DNA of 18,187 bases from Coemansia sp. RSA 1804 (GCA_027578815.1 JANBTH010000401.1:1-18187); one strand, 5' to 3'; counted from the stretch's first letter, positions 7,006 through 16,484 are shown. The notes: generated by a model from the sequence alone, not told the origin. A program made the numbers and translations.

Positions 7006-10000
7006 ATGTCCTCACTACGCAGTCGCAAACCCCCAAGCACAGCGGAAAATGAATCGCCAAAGACCGAGTCCAATGGACGGACACCAAAGAGGGGGAGGAG
7101 CACAAGACAATCGAGGGAATATGGCAGCCACAATGGCAATTCAAACATCAACACCACCGCAGCTAATGAGGGAAACACGGAGTACGGAGTAGGATCGATA
7201 AAACGCATATCGCTACGCAATTTCGTGACATACAGCGAGATAGAAATAACACCGGGTCCCAACATGAACATGATAATAGGGCCGAACGGGACAGGCAAGA
7301 GCACAATCGTGTGCGCAATAGCGCTAGGCCTAGGCGAGAAGCCGTCGCTGCTGGGACGTTCAACCACGGTATCGGAGTTTGTCAAACACGGGTGCGACAG
7401 GGGAATTATTGAGATTACGCTTGCGGGAGACGGCGGAGAAGAAGCCGAGGGTGGCGGCGATATAAGGGTTAGCAGGGAAATCATACGCGAGACCAATAAG
7501 TCCAGCTGGAAAATCAATGGTAATTCGGTACCGTTTACAGAGATCCAGAAGACGATGCGCAAGCTGAATATCCAAGTAAACAACCTGTGCCAGTTCCTGC
7601 CGCAGGACCGGGTGGTGGAGTTTTCGAAAATGTCGACCCAGGAGCTGCTCAAGGAAACGCAGTGTGCAGTTGGACGCGAAGACCTGCTGGAGCTGCAGAA
7701 GGAGCTGGTTCAGCTGCGGTCCGAGGAACAGCGGCTGATGACTGAGATGCATCGCGGCAGCCAGGACGCAGACAACATGAGGAAGCAGAACGATGTGCTC
7801 GAGCGCGACGTCAAGCGGTGGCAGGAGCGGCAGGCGGCCGAGTCGAACATCCGCGTACTCGAGGCGCTCATTCCGGTTGTGAAGTACAAGGAAGCCAAGA
7901 GCGTGCACGATTCGGCCAAGGTGGTTCGCAACCAGGCGCACGCGCATTACCAGCAGCTGAAGAACGACAGCGGACCGGCGCAGGAGGAGATCCAGCAGCT
8001 GGAGTCGAAGATTGCGCGCACCGAGACCAAGCGCCAGGGACTGCTGTCTGAGCGCACGGAGGTGGAGAGAACAATGCGGAAGCAGTTGCGCGGGCTGGAG
8101 GAGTACGAGAAGAAGCAGCGCGACCTGAACACGGATCAAGCCGAGCTGAAGAAGCGAAGCCAGCGACGGCGCGAGGCCATTGCGCAGCTGCGAGCGGAGA
8201 TATCGCGCCTTGAGGCATCGCATCCAGCAAGCGCGCCGGACGAGGGGGGCGAGTCCGACGAGATGCGGCGGGTGGCGGCGGAGCTCCGAGAAGTGAAGCT
8301 GCAGACGAGCAGCGAGATCGTGGCAGTGCAGGACGAGCAGCGAGAGCTGATGCGCGCCGGGCGGGAAGCGAACAAGGAGATTGAGCTGCGCGACCAGCGG
8401 CTCCAGGCGCTCGACGATGTGATTGCACGCAAGCGCGAAACACTGCGCACTGCGAGCCACGATACGTTTAAGGCTCTTGAATGGCTGGAGGCCAACCGCG
8501 ACAAGTTCTCGCAGCACGTGTTTGCGCCCATTTGTCTGGAGGCGGCGGTGAAGGATTCATCACGATATGCCAACCTTGTCGAGTCCGTCGTCTCGGCCAG
8601 CTCGCTGCGGACGTTTGTCACGCAGTGCGACGAGGACTACGTGACCTTCACGCGCGAGGTCAACGACCGGCAGAGGCTGCGCGTGGATGTTGTCAGCTAC
8701 CACAAGGATCTCGACGACTTCCGCGCGCCGCATCCGCGCGACACGCTGAGCAAGCTCGGGTTTGACGGATACATGCTGGATTTCGTCGAGGCGCCGCGCA
8801 AGGTGCTGGCAGCGCTGTGCAACAGAGACAAGATCCACGAGATCCCGGTGGCGCTGGGAGCTGTGAACCACGAGGTGATCGAGACGAAAAGGCTGTTCCG
8901 GGAGTACGTTGCCGACGGAACGCGCTTCACCATTACGCGCGGCCGGTACGGGACCCGCGCAGCAACGGTGACGACGTCGCGGGTGCAGCGCCAGGCGCGG
9001 GTCCTGGCGTCGGGCGAGACTGACGAGGTGCGCGCAACACGCGAGCGACTTCACAGCGAGATCAGCGGATTCCGCGATCAGCTGCAGGAGAACGAGAACG
9101 CGATGCGGCGACTGAGTCAGCGCGACAAGCGGGCGCGCGACAAGCACAGGCAGGCGGATGCGCGCGAGAAGGAGCTGAAGGAGGAGCGCGCGCGGCTGGC
9201 GGCTGTTGTGGGCAAGTGGCAGCGCGACCAGATCCACCTCGAGACCAAGCGGGCGCAGCTGGCGACCATGGTGGCCGATGATCAGCGCGACGATGATCAG
9301 TCGCAGATTGCGCGGGATCGCGCACGGATTGCGCAGCAGCTGCGGCAGAACTCGGCGGATCGCGCGGCGGCGGTGGGCGAGATGGCCGCATTGGCCGGGA
9401 CGCTTGGCGACCTGACGCACCAGCTGGTGGTGGCCAGTCTCGAGGGCTTTCGCCACGCGCACGCGCACAATGCGCTGACAGCGATGGCGACGCGGCAGCG
9501 CGAGGCTGTGGCAGAGGCGCAGCGCGAGTACGAGGCGGCGGCGCGCGACTTCGAGGCGGCCAAGCTGGCGGCGCGCGAGTGTCTGGCCGACACGCGGCGC
9601 GCAACGGATGCGATGAGCGACGATGAGCGGGCGGCGGTGCGTGCGGCGCAGGACGAGCGCACGCAGGCGACGGTTGCGGAGCTGGAGGTTGAGCTGCACA
9701 CCAGCATGCAGCGCCTCAGCATGGCCAGCTCCAGCGGGCTGTCGGCGCGCGTCATGGAGCAGTACGAGGAGCGCCAGGCGCTGCTGGCGTCGCTGGTGGG
9801 CGCGCAGCAGCGGCGCGAGGCGGAGCTCAGTCGCATCCGGCGCGCGAAGCAGCGTGCGCGCGGCGCGTGGGAGCCGCCGCTGGTGGAGCTGGCGGAGCGG
9901 ATCAGCGACCGCTTTGGCGCGATGTTTGACGAGATCGGGTGCATGGGCGAGGTGCGGCTGGTGCGCGCGGGAGAGAGCAGCAGCGGTGATCCTGCTGGTG

Positions 10001-10431
10001 ATCCAGCCGTTAATTCTGGCGACGAGGACTTTGGCGCGTGGGGCGTGGAGATCCGCGTTGCGTTCCGGCGCAACGAGCAGCTGCAGGCGCTGGACAACCA
10101 CCGCCAGTCGGGCGGAGAGCGCGCCGTGGCCACCATTGTGTATCTGCAGGCGCTGCAGGCGCTGGCGGCCGCGCCGTTCCGCGTAGTCGACGAGATCAAC
10201 CAGGGAATGGATCAGCGCAACGAGCGGCTCGTGCACCGCCTGATCGTCGCATCTGCCTGCCGCCCGGCGTCGCCGCAGTACTTCCTTATCACGCCCAAGC
10301 TGCTGCAGGACCTCGACTACCACCCGCGCATGCGCGTTCTCTGCATCTACAACGGCGAGTGGCAGCCCGAGACATTCAACTTCGGCCGCTACATCTCCAA
10401 CGCGCGGAGATCGGCCGCAACAACAGCATAG
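7006..10431 (+). CDS. smc5: SMC5, structural maintenance of chromosomes protein 5
   Basis: SMC5 pairs with SMC6 and Nse subunits in a nuclear DNA-repair complex with SUMO-ligase activity. It acts in recombination, fork restart and rDNA stability. The 1141 residues fit the family (about 1100). Residues 1-60 are disordered and basic (RTPKRGR), possibly for nuclear import. The ATPase head begins near 63, with Walker A GPNGTGKST at 92-100 and the SMC5-type Q-loop segment LCQFLPQDRVVEFSKMS. Long coiled-coil arms flank a hinge at about 500-650 (FAPICLEAAV near 506). The C-terminal head has the ABC signature QSGGER (1034-1039) and Walker B FRVVDEINQGMD near 1058-1069. The tail has the SMC5-like QYFLITPKLL. 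No intron is needed. From about 7700 on, codons end mostly in G or C, whereas the first 500 bp use ATA and other A-ending codons. Confidence 0.97.
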   Translation: MSSLRSRKPPSTAENESPKTESNGRTPKRGRSTRQSREYGSHNGNSNINTTAANEGNTEYGVGSIKRISLRNFVTYSEIEITPGPNMNMIIGPNGTGKSTIVCAIALGLGEKPSLLGRSTTVSEFVKHGCDRGIIEITLAGDGGEEAEGGGDIRVSREIIRETNKSSWKINGNSVPFTEIQKTMRKLNIQVNNLCQFLPQDRVVEFSKMSTQELLKETQCAVGREDLLELQKELVQLRSEEQRLMTEMHRGSQDADNMRKQNDVLERDVKRWQERQAAESNIRVLEALIPVVKYKEAKSVHDSAKVVRNQAHAHYQQLKNDSGPAQEEIQQLESKIARTETKRQGLLSERTEVERTMRKQLRGLEEYEKKQRDLNTDQAELKKRSQRRREAIAQLRAEISRLEASHPASAPDEGGESDEMRRVAAELREVKLQTSSEIVAVQDEQRELMRAGREANKEIELRDQRLQALDDVIARKRETLRTASHDTFKALEWLEANRDKFSQHVFAPICLEAAVKDSSRYANLVESVVSASSLRTFVTQCDEDYVTFTREVNDRQRLRVDVVSYHKDLDDFRAPHPRDTLSKLGFDGYMLDFVEAPRKVLAALCNRDKIHEIPVALGAVNHEVIETKRLFREYVADGTRFTITRGRYGTRAATVTTSRVQRQARVLASGETDEVRATRERLHSEISGFRDQLQENENAMRRLSQRDKRARDKHRQADAREKELKEERARLAAVVGKWQRDQIHLETKRAQLATMVADDQRDDDQSQIARDRARIAQQLRQNSADRAAAVGEMAALAGTLGDLTHQLVVASLEGFRHAHAHNALTAMATRQREAVAEAQREYEAAARDFEAAKLAARECLADTRRATDAMSDDERAAVRAAQDERTQATVAELEVELHTSMQRLSMASSSGLSARVMEQYEERQALLASLVGAQQRREAELSRIRRAKQRARGAWEPPLVELAERISDRFGAMFDEIGCMGEVRLVRAGESSSGDPAGDPAVNSGDEDFGAWGVEIRVAFRRNEQLQALDNHRQSGGERAVATIVYLQALQALAAAPFRVVDEINQGMDQRNERLVHRLIVASACRPASPQYFLITPKLLQDLDYHPRMRVLCIYNGEWQPETFNFGRYISNARRSAATTA

Positions 10432-10455
10432 TAGTGTTTGGCTTGATCTGATCTG

Positions 10456-10485
10456 TTTATTTGGCTATTTATTTGATTATTTATT
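10456..10485 (-). terminator. Clustered poly(A) signals downstream of the ChaC gene
   Basis: Three AATAAA hexamers on the minus strand (10480-10485, 10468-10473, 10456-10461) lie 16-45 bp past the ChaC stop codon. They sit in the 69-bp gap between the convergent SMC5 and ChaC stops. SMC5 has no AATAAA of its own in the gap, so its 3' UTR probably extends into the ChaC gene. Confidence 0.55.
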
Positions 10486-10500
10486 TTTACCAGGGTCTTT

Positions 10501-11223
10501 CTACTCGCCCAGCGCACGCACCATCGCCTCCAGCTGCAGCAGATACGCGTCCATTGCGTCCGGATGGTGCTTGCGCAGCGCATCGCACAGGCGGTACAGG
10601 TACTCGCGGTTTGTTCCCGACGGCCCGACGGCGCGCGCAATGACGGCGGCGGTGGCCTCGAGCGACGGTGCGCGGGTGAACGACGGATTGGTTTTGACGC
10701 CAACATACACCATGACGTTGCGGAGCACCGGCTCGGCGGCATTCTGGGAGGCGAAGACGTCGACGAAGTCAATGGAGTAGCCGTCCTTCTCCCTGTGGTC
10801 CAGATGCGTCTTGACCTGCTGCTCCATGCCGGACTTGACCTTGTAGGCCATTCCCCAGCACCCAATGCCAGCACCCGGGATGTCGTTATTGCTGAGTTTC
10901 TTTGCATCCGATGATGGCGGGAAAATGCTGTTCCACTCGGCCTCTGCCACAAGCGTGCACACGCGGCCTGGATTCTCTTCTGTTCCGCGGTGGTCGTGCG
11001 ATTCCTGCAGGAATGCGCGCCGCCGGTTGCGGATCTGCCCAAACACCTGTGCCTCGACTGGGAAGTCCACGCGGTAGATTATTGATCCGTAGCCGAACAC
11101 CCAGAGCGCCTGGCCCTGGGGCCACTTCGATCCCAGCACATGCTTGGCGCGGGAGATGGAGGAAGAAGGCAATGAAGCGATCTGCTCTGCTCTCTCCTCT
11201 GCTGTTGGGACGGGCACTGTCAT
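10501..11223 (-). CDS. Glutathione-specific gamma-glutamylcyclotransferase (ChaC family)
   Basis: ChaC enzymes cleave cytosolic glutathione into 5-oxoproline and Cys-Gly, and so affect redox balance and sulfur recycling. The 240-residue protein has the family's nucleotide-like binding loop VFGYGSIIYRVDFP (42-55; FGYGS 43-47), then NRRRAFLQESHDHRG and PGRVCTLV. The segment LDHREKDGY holds Glu145 at the catalytic glutamate position, followed by VMVYVG and a helical C-terminus. The length is near that of fungal ChaC proteins, with an extra 35-residue N-terminal helix. In FGYGS(L/I)(I/M)W the Trp is replaced by Tyr50. The gene has a short pyrimidine-rich leader and shares a 156-bp spacer with the acyltransferase that ends at 11380. 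It is convergent with SMC5. Confidence 0.93.
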   Translation of the reverse strand: MTVPVPTAEERAEQIASLPSSSISRAKHVLGSKWPQGQALWVFGYGSIIYRVDFPVEAQVFGQIRNRRRAFLQESHDHRGTEENPGRVCTLVAEAEWNSIFPPSSDAKKLSNNDIPGAGIGCWGMAYKVKSGMEQQVKTHLDHREKDGYSIDFVDVFASQNAAEPVLRNVMVYVGVKTNPSFTRAPSLEATAAVIARAVGPSGTNREYLYRLCDALRKHHPDAMDAYLLQLEAMVRALGE

Positions 11224-11379
11224 TGTGGAGGGTGTGGTGCTGGATTAGAAGAAACAATGGTGAGGAAGTAGAAGCAACGAAAGTAAAATAAAAAACAGAC
11301 ATAAAAAGAAAAAGAAGAAGGAAGTTCTAGTCCCCCCTCCCCTACCAACCGAATCCATCTATTGGCAAAGAGACACCTC

Positions 11380-12972
11380 TCAGGATTCGCTGCAAATCAG
11401 GGCGCACAGCGCGCTCCATGATTTGTCCGCCATCAGCGCCTCCATCGCCCTTGACTCCAGCGACACATACAGGTGGAGCTCGCTGTAGTCGCAGCCACCA
11501 CTGCTGCTGCTGCCATTGTTGTTGCCAGCCGCTGACGAAGTCGGCGGTCCTGGAAACGAGATGACGTAGTTTGGCCGCGGATTGATGGATCGCGCCATCG
11601 CCGGACGTCCGGCGCCGAAATCAGCTCCGTACACGGGGATCCGGTCCATGCACGACAGCCCGACAGCTCTCCTGTTCGTGTTAAGCGCAGTGAACCAGAA
11701 CCGCTGCCACGGCGCATCCACGCCATCGCGCGCCAGCCGCGCATACGCACGGTTCATCCACCGCATCCCATGCTGCAGGTAGTCGCGCGAGTACTTGTTG
11801 ATGCTCTGGCGGATGCGCTTGGCAACGAGGGCAAAGTGCAGCGGGTTGGAGGCCGGAGTGGCCGCCATCTCTGCATACGTTGCTTGGCATTCCGCCAGAA
11901 TCACCGGTGATCCGAGCCCCCCTGGCGGAAGCCCCAGGGCGCGCCGCATATCCATTGTCTGGAACACCGTCCAGTCCCCGGCTGCGTACGTCTGGGCCTC
12001 GGTGCTTGCGCGCGCGATGCACTGGCACACGAATGCGGTTAGCACGCTGTTGGTTGACACTCGCTCGTTGGGCCCCACCATCCCGCTGTTCCTGACTTGC
12101 TGGCTCAGTGCGGACAGCTTCGCCAGCGGCAGACTGAACACGCATGATCTGATCCGCTCGCCATCGGGGACCCTCTTGTTGATCAGCGCCTTGATCTCCT
12201 CGGGCGTCTTGGTTGCCGACACCGAGATCTCCGCAGGCCCTTCCTCTTCCCAGATACTGTTGTGATCCATTGGGGAATCGCCCCTACTATCATTATCGTC
12301 TGTGTCGGCGGCGGTGTCCACCAGCGATGTCGCGTACGTCTGCAGCTCCCGCGGAATCGCCAGCTTGCACATTGCGTCGGCCTGCAGCTCGCCGCTCCCG
12401 ATGCGCCGGTTGCATTCCGCCCAATGCGCCAGGAAACTGAACACCGCGTTTCCGTCAAACGCGACATGGTTGGACATGTTGAAAATTGCAACCCCGCCGT
12501 CTGCAAGATAGCTGACCTTGACCATCAGCATCGGCTGCTTTCTTCTTTGCTTCAACCCCTCGCTAGCTGCCGAGATGGTGCCGTTGGGAATTGGCATAGC
12601 CAGCCCCTTGTCCCTGGCCGCCGAGTACGAGAATCCCTCCTGTTTGAAGTACTCGTACGTGGTGGTATCCAGGTGCTGGAACTCCAGCGTTGGCAGATTG
12701 CAGTCCCCTGGGTCATACTCGATCCACACCGACTTGTCCCGGCCGTTCGCTTTGATCCGTCCAAACAGCAGCGGACATCCGTGGAGTGCCACCACCAGCG
12801 ACTGGTACAGCATATCCTTGCTCATGTACGTTGCTGTGTGTTCGCTGGGCGCGTAGAAGTGGATGCATGGTTTGTAGAACTGGAACATAAATTGCGTGTC
12901 TCCTGTTATCCGGCACTTGGTTGCCGATGCGGGCAGGAGGTAGCCCATGTCGATTGTAGGTTCTGGAATCAT
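11380..12972 (-). CDS. BAHD-like acyltransferase (transferase family)
   Basis: This 530-residue protein carries both hallmarks of the BAHD/transferase fold: NHVAFDG with His169 and Asp173 (HxxxD catalytic motif), and ADFGAGRP at 450-457 (structural DFGWG-type motif). Such enzymes move acyl groups from acyl-CoA to alcohol or amine acceptors. Fungal relatives include trichothecene 3-O-acetyltransferase-like and other secondary-metabolism enzymes. The early LVVALHGCPLLFGRIK segment (about 59-73) also matches the family pattern of helix then strand. The acceptor cannot be read from the sequence. No other biosynthetic genes flank it, so I would not call a cluster. A low-complexity loop, AAGNNNGSSSSGG (481-493), encoded by trinucleotide repeats, sits between the last strands. 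There is no signal peptide, so the protein is probably cytosolic. The start follows an AT-rich leader. Confidence 0.9.
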   Translation of the reverse strand: MIPEPTIDMGYLLPASATKCRITGDTQFMFQFYKPCIHFYAPSEHTATYMSKDMLYQSLVVALHGCPLLFGRIKANGRDKSVWIEYDPGDCNLPTLEFQHLDTTTYEYFKQEGFSYSAARDKGLAMPIPNGTISAASEGLKQRRKQPMLMVKVSYLADGGVAIFNMSNHVAFDGNAVFSFLAHWAECNRRIGSGELQADAMCKLAIPRELQTYATSLVDTAADTDDNDSRGDSPMDHNSIWEEEGPAEISVSATKTPEEIKALINKRVPDGERIRSCVFSLPLAKLSALSQQVRNSGMVGPNERVSTNSVLTAFVCQCIARASTEAQTYAAGDWTVFQTMDMRRALGLPPGGLGSPVILAECQATYAEMAATPASNPLHFALVAKRIRQSINKYSRDYLQHGMRWMNRAYARLARDGVDAPWQRFWFTALNTNRRAVGLSCMDRIPVYGADFGAGRPAMARSINPRPNYVISFPGPPTSSAAGNNNGSSSSGGCDYSELHLYVSLESRAMEALMADKSWSALCALICSES

Positions 12973-15241
12973 CTCTGTTTACTCGGCTTAATATAAATGA
13001 ATATGTTGAAAAATGTGTATAGCCTATATTATTACAATTTTATGTTTAGAGAATATCTGAGAGGTAAAGTGTAGGAGAAAAATAAAGAAATAGCAATTTT
13101 TATTTCCCTGTTGTTGTTGCTGTTGCTGTTGTTGCGAATAACCAGGACCTAGAATTTATACAAATACTCTCAACATTTTCTCAATTGTTTTTATTCCTCC
13201 TTCCATTTCCCGCTTGTACTACAAATAAAAATAAAAGCCAATATTCTGTTGTCATTCCTTTTTTTATTCTATTTGACTCCGCCATTCTTTCGTCGTCAAT
13301 ACAATATCAATATTGTTCAACTATAATGCACCTGTAGATCTTTTCCCTCTCTCCTTGCACACACATCTCAGCCACGTCAATTATCAGAAATGCAAACGCC
13401 ATGCTTTTTCTATTTTCACTTCTTCTTCCTCTTCTTCTGACCGTCTTGTCATCTGAGAACATTATGTCCACATATTCCCCGTTTAGTGCTACTACTGGTT
13501 GGTGGTGTATATACGGCACACAATGCGGTGAAGTATATGGGGAGAGAATTTTCGTTTACTTTTTTTTGTTTTTCTGACAATGAGGAAGTTTGTATAAAGT
13601 CACGCATTTACCGTCATATGAGAGGGAGGAGTGATACAATAATGGCTTTATATTTGAGGATCCGTACTGTACCAAAAACTGCCAAGACATGCATATTTTT
13701 CCTAGTGAAAGAGCGGGTTTAAGTGCAAAAAGGACAAAACAGATACACAAGCCGGCAAATAAATACCAAGACTGAGATGTTCCTGTATGCCCTTTAATTG
13801 TCAGCTACTTGTGCTGGTGTTAGTTTTTGCATTGCTTGTAACATTCGTTTCAACAAAAATAACATCCAGAACTCTGGCTGCGGCTATGGATTTTTTGCTG
13901 ATTAATTTAAACGATATGCTTTGTATGTATGTATGCGTGGTATGATAGGCCAGCTTTGTCTGAGTTGATTTAAATTTTATTGACCATTGCTGCTGCTGGT
14001 AGGATTTTCAATTTCCGCAGTTGCCGTTTGTTGCCGTTGTTGTTGTCGTTTATGATGATCCAAGCAGAACCAGAAACGAAAGGAAAAAAGGCTCTATTCA
14101 AATGATAGACAACATCAAATGCAGGATTATTGTCTCTGGAAATGAGAGAAAAATTCCCTGCTTTTTCGTGGTAGAAAAATGATAGACCATTTCTTCTTTG
14201 TTGTTTGTTTTTAACAGTTGCTTCTATGTTTCCGTTTCTCCTACCAGACACTTCTGGCCGATTTATTTCTCTTTCTTGTTTTGCAACGATTGACACCCCC
14301 TCCTGTATTATTCGTTTTTTCTCCTCCCAATTACTCGCATTACAGATAGATCGTCCGTTTAAGGCCGCGGTCTCCGATTGTTTCGCTTATCCATGATTGC
14401 AAAAACTTTCTTTTGGAACATTCTGTTGCATTTGTACCCGATCCTTCTCAGAAAACAGCAATTTTTCGTTGATAATCTTTACAGCAAGCATTTGCGTTTT
14501 CGTAAAAGAGCTGCTATTTTGAATTTCTGGTTTGTTTTTTTACAACAACAACAATAAGACAACAAAGAAAAAAGACCAAGCAAAAGCCGCCGAAATCAAG
14601 ATACCCATCACATTACATGCGTGAGTGCGAGTGGTGGTTGTAACTGTGTACTTGCGAGATATGTTCACATTGTTGGACATGTCATTTCGCATGATTGCAC
14701 TTTTTTATTTTTAAAGACCCGTGCGTTGATAGAGATGTCAGGTCTGCATGCAGAATAGCGTCATGCGGTCCAATAAGATCCGTATTCGCTTTTTTTGGCA
14801 ACATGTTTTTCGATTTCCTTGGTTGTCTTTGTGCGCGAAAAAGGGGGGGAAGAAATCCGCTCCACAATAAGGAATAGAGAACTAGCGCATGAAATAGAAG
14901 GAATAGAAAGGTGATCGCCATTCCATTTCTTAGCATAGAGATGTAATTGGACGTTTCGGGTTTCCATGTAAATTGAGGTTTTTTCTTCTCTCTACGGTTC
15001 AGCTTTCGTTGCAGATGGAAAACAGACATCTCTTTCTGGGCAATCCAAGCAACGAGGCACAGAGAGACCGGGACGTGTCAGACTGCCTCCCTTTAAAATG
15101 CTTATGAAAAATAAAGAATATGGCATGTTTCTTTCCTCTTTACTCTCTTTATTTTTTTCGTTCGGACATTTATTACCTTTTTTCATTACGCATCTCTTCT
15201 GAGCAGGGTCTATTGTCATCCTCCTTACTTGTATTTCTGTA
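12973..15241. other. 2.3-kb region with no convincing gene
   Basis: This AT-rich stretch lies between the divergent acyltransferase and protease starts. It contains several short frames (13307-13519, 13970-14296, 14682-15029 on minus; 13486-13722 on plus) without recognisable domains or consistent coding bias. I see (CAA)n-type tracts at 13110-13135 and 14031-14050 (minus strand) and 14542-14554 (plus strand), pyrimidine-rich runs near 13410-13440 and 15125-15160, and no tRNA or rRNA. The right-hand 150 bp, with TTTAAAA near 15092 and a long T/C-rich tract, probably forms the protease promoter. The size leaves room for long leaders or a noncoding RNA. Confidence 0.45.
13110..13135 (-). repeat. 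CAA/CAG trinucleotide tract upstream of the acyltransferase
   Basis: On the minus strand this reads as CAA and CAG triplets (GCAACAACAGCAACAGCAAC and onward), 138 bp before the acyltransferase ATG. It could lie in the 5' leader, where CAA repeats are unstructured, or be a plain microsatellite. Confidence 0.6.
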
Positions 15242-16435
15242 ATGGCCGTCACTAGCATTGTCCGGCTCTCTGCTGCGCTTCTTGCCATTCTGCCAGCATT
15301 GATCGGTGCTACGCCAGCAGACACCAGCATTGTTGAAAAGCCACGCGTAGCTGGTGGACAAGCTGTTTCCGATGGCGACTTTGGTTTTGTGGCCTACATT
15401 GAGGGATACAGGAACATCCTCGACAGCTCTATCTGCACGGGCAGTCTCATTTCCTCCAAGGTCATTCTCACTGCTGCGCACTGTACGTTTTCTCCGATGG
15501 GCTTCAGCTACACAGCCAAGCAGCTAAGGGTTTCCTTTACGCACACGCCAACTCCAAAAACTGTGCTGCTGACCGGACTCAACGTGACAAAAATCTCCGT
15601 CCATCCCGATTTTGACCCAACAACGCTGACCAGAGATGTTGCTCTGCTCACTCTGGCCGAGGATGTTCCATCAAGCGTGGCTACACAGACAAAGATATAC
15701 ACTGGCTCCGCTGGCTCAGGAACCAAACTTGTTGCTGCAGGATATGGGCTTACTGAACCTGGAGATGAGTACTCGGCGGCCACGCAGCTGATGGAGGTTG
15801 ATCTTGTGGCAGCCAACTCGTCGTTCTGCACTAGTCGGGACACTACCTACGATTCCGAATACTATCTTTGCACTGATGATTCCACCGGAAGACGTGTCTG
15901 CCCAGGCGACAGCGGTGGCCCTCTGGCTATCAGCTCAGACGACGGGTATGCTGTTGTGGGTATCACCGACTTTATTAGCATCTCAGACGCATTTGGCACA
16001 CCAAACCAGACCGCTCTTTCTCTGTGCTCTGAAACCCGTAGCGCCAGCTTCTTTTCTCGTGCAAACGCCTATGTTGACTGGATTGCCGAGACAACAAAGC
16101 TTGACACCACCAAATTCACCACTTCTTCTTCTTCTTCGGCAGTGTCATCCGCGGATGGCAATGATGCAGGTTCGTCCTCCGACAATTCTTCTCCATCTGC
16201 CGATGGTGATATTGATAGTGATGGTGATGTCGAAGATGGCAGTGTCGACGATGACGATGAGGCTAGCCCCGATGCCAAAAATAACGACAATGAATCCGAC
16301 GGCATGGAAACGACAGCCGTCTTATCCACTGACACCAGTTTAGATACCTCTGGCTCAACTGCTTTGATTTCTGCCAGCGCTGGTATACTGGGTATACTGT
16401 GCGCATCTTTCACAACATTATCCGCCTTCCTTTAA
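15242..16435 (+). CDS. Secreted trypsin-fold serine protease (S1 family) with probable GPI anchor
   Basis: The 397-residue protein has a signal peptide (1 to about 25, hydrophobic AALLAILPALIG). The activation site follows Arg35, giving a new N-terminus VAGG. The triad is His80 (TAAHC), Asp132 (RDVALLTL) and Ser224 (GDSGGP). Six cysteines match the conserved S1 disulfides: 65-81, 196-210, 220-262. The residue at the trypsin Asp189 position, six before the catalytic Ser, is Arg218, so Lys/Arg specificity is not expected. The domain ends near 285 (YVDWIAETT). A Ser-rich and then Asp-rich linker (about 293-355) follows, ending in a hydrophobic tail (STALISASAGILGILCASF...) after small residues. 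That tail looks like a GPI-attachment signal, placing the enzyme on the plasma membrane or in the wall. N-glycosylation sequons occur (NVT 114, NSS 192, NQT 255). Non-tryptic specificity is inference. Confidence 0.9.
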   Translation: MAVTSIVRLSAALLAILPALIGATPADTSIVEKPRVAGGQAVSDGDFGFVAYIEGYRNILDSSICTGSLISSKVILTAAHCTFSPMGFSYTAKQLRVSFTHTPTPKTVLLTGLNVTKISVHPDFDPTTLTRDVALLTLAEDVPSSVATQTKIYTGSAGSGTKLVAAGYGLTEPGDEYSAATQLMEVDLVAANSSFCTSRDTTYDSEYYLCTDDSTGRRVCPGDSGGPLAISSDDGYAVVGITDFISISDAFGTPNQTALSLCSETRSASFFSRANAYVDWIAETTKLDTTKFTTSSSSSAVSSADGNDAGSSSDNSSPSADGDIDSDGDVEDGSVDDDDEASPDAKNNDNESDGMETTAVLSTDTSLDTSGSTALISASAGILGILCASFTTLSAFL

Positions 16436-16484
16436 CGCAAGATTACTATTCCTATTATTCCAAGGCATTGTTTCAGTTGCACGT

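Noticed and set aside
7360..8517. 385-residue minus-strand frame opposite the 5' half of SMC5
   Set aside because: It is the same compositional shadow: Leu/Arg/His-rich, no motif, entirely within the SMC5 coding region.
8560..10323. 587-residue open frame on the minus strand opposite SMC5
   Set aside because: SMC5 on the plus strand is unmistakable. G/C-ending codons there remove stops from the opposite strand, and the product is an Arg/Leu/His-rich sequence with no domain.
12262..12996. 244-residue plus-strand frame opposite the acyltransferase
   Set aside because: The minus-strand frame carries HxxxD and DFG-type motifs in the right order; the plus frame has none.
13970..14296. 108-residue minus-strand frame in the gene-free region
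   Set aside because: The Asn-rich end comes from a GTT/CAA triplet run, and there is no domain or start context that supports a gene.
14992..15330. Minus-strand frames overlapping the protease start
   Set aside because: They cover the signal-peptide region of a clear S1 protease and show no family features.
15798..16343. 181-residue plus-strand Met/Pro-rich frame inside the protease
   Set aside because: It is a +1 shadow of the protease and its Asp-rich linker.
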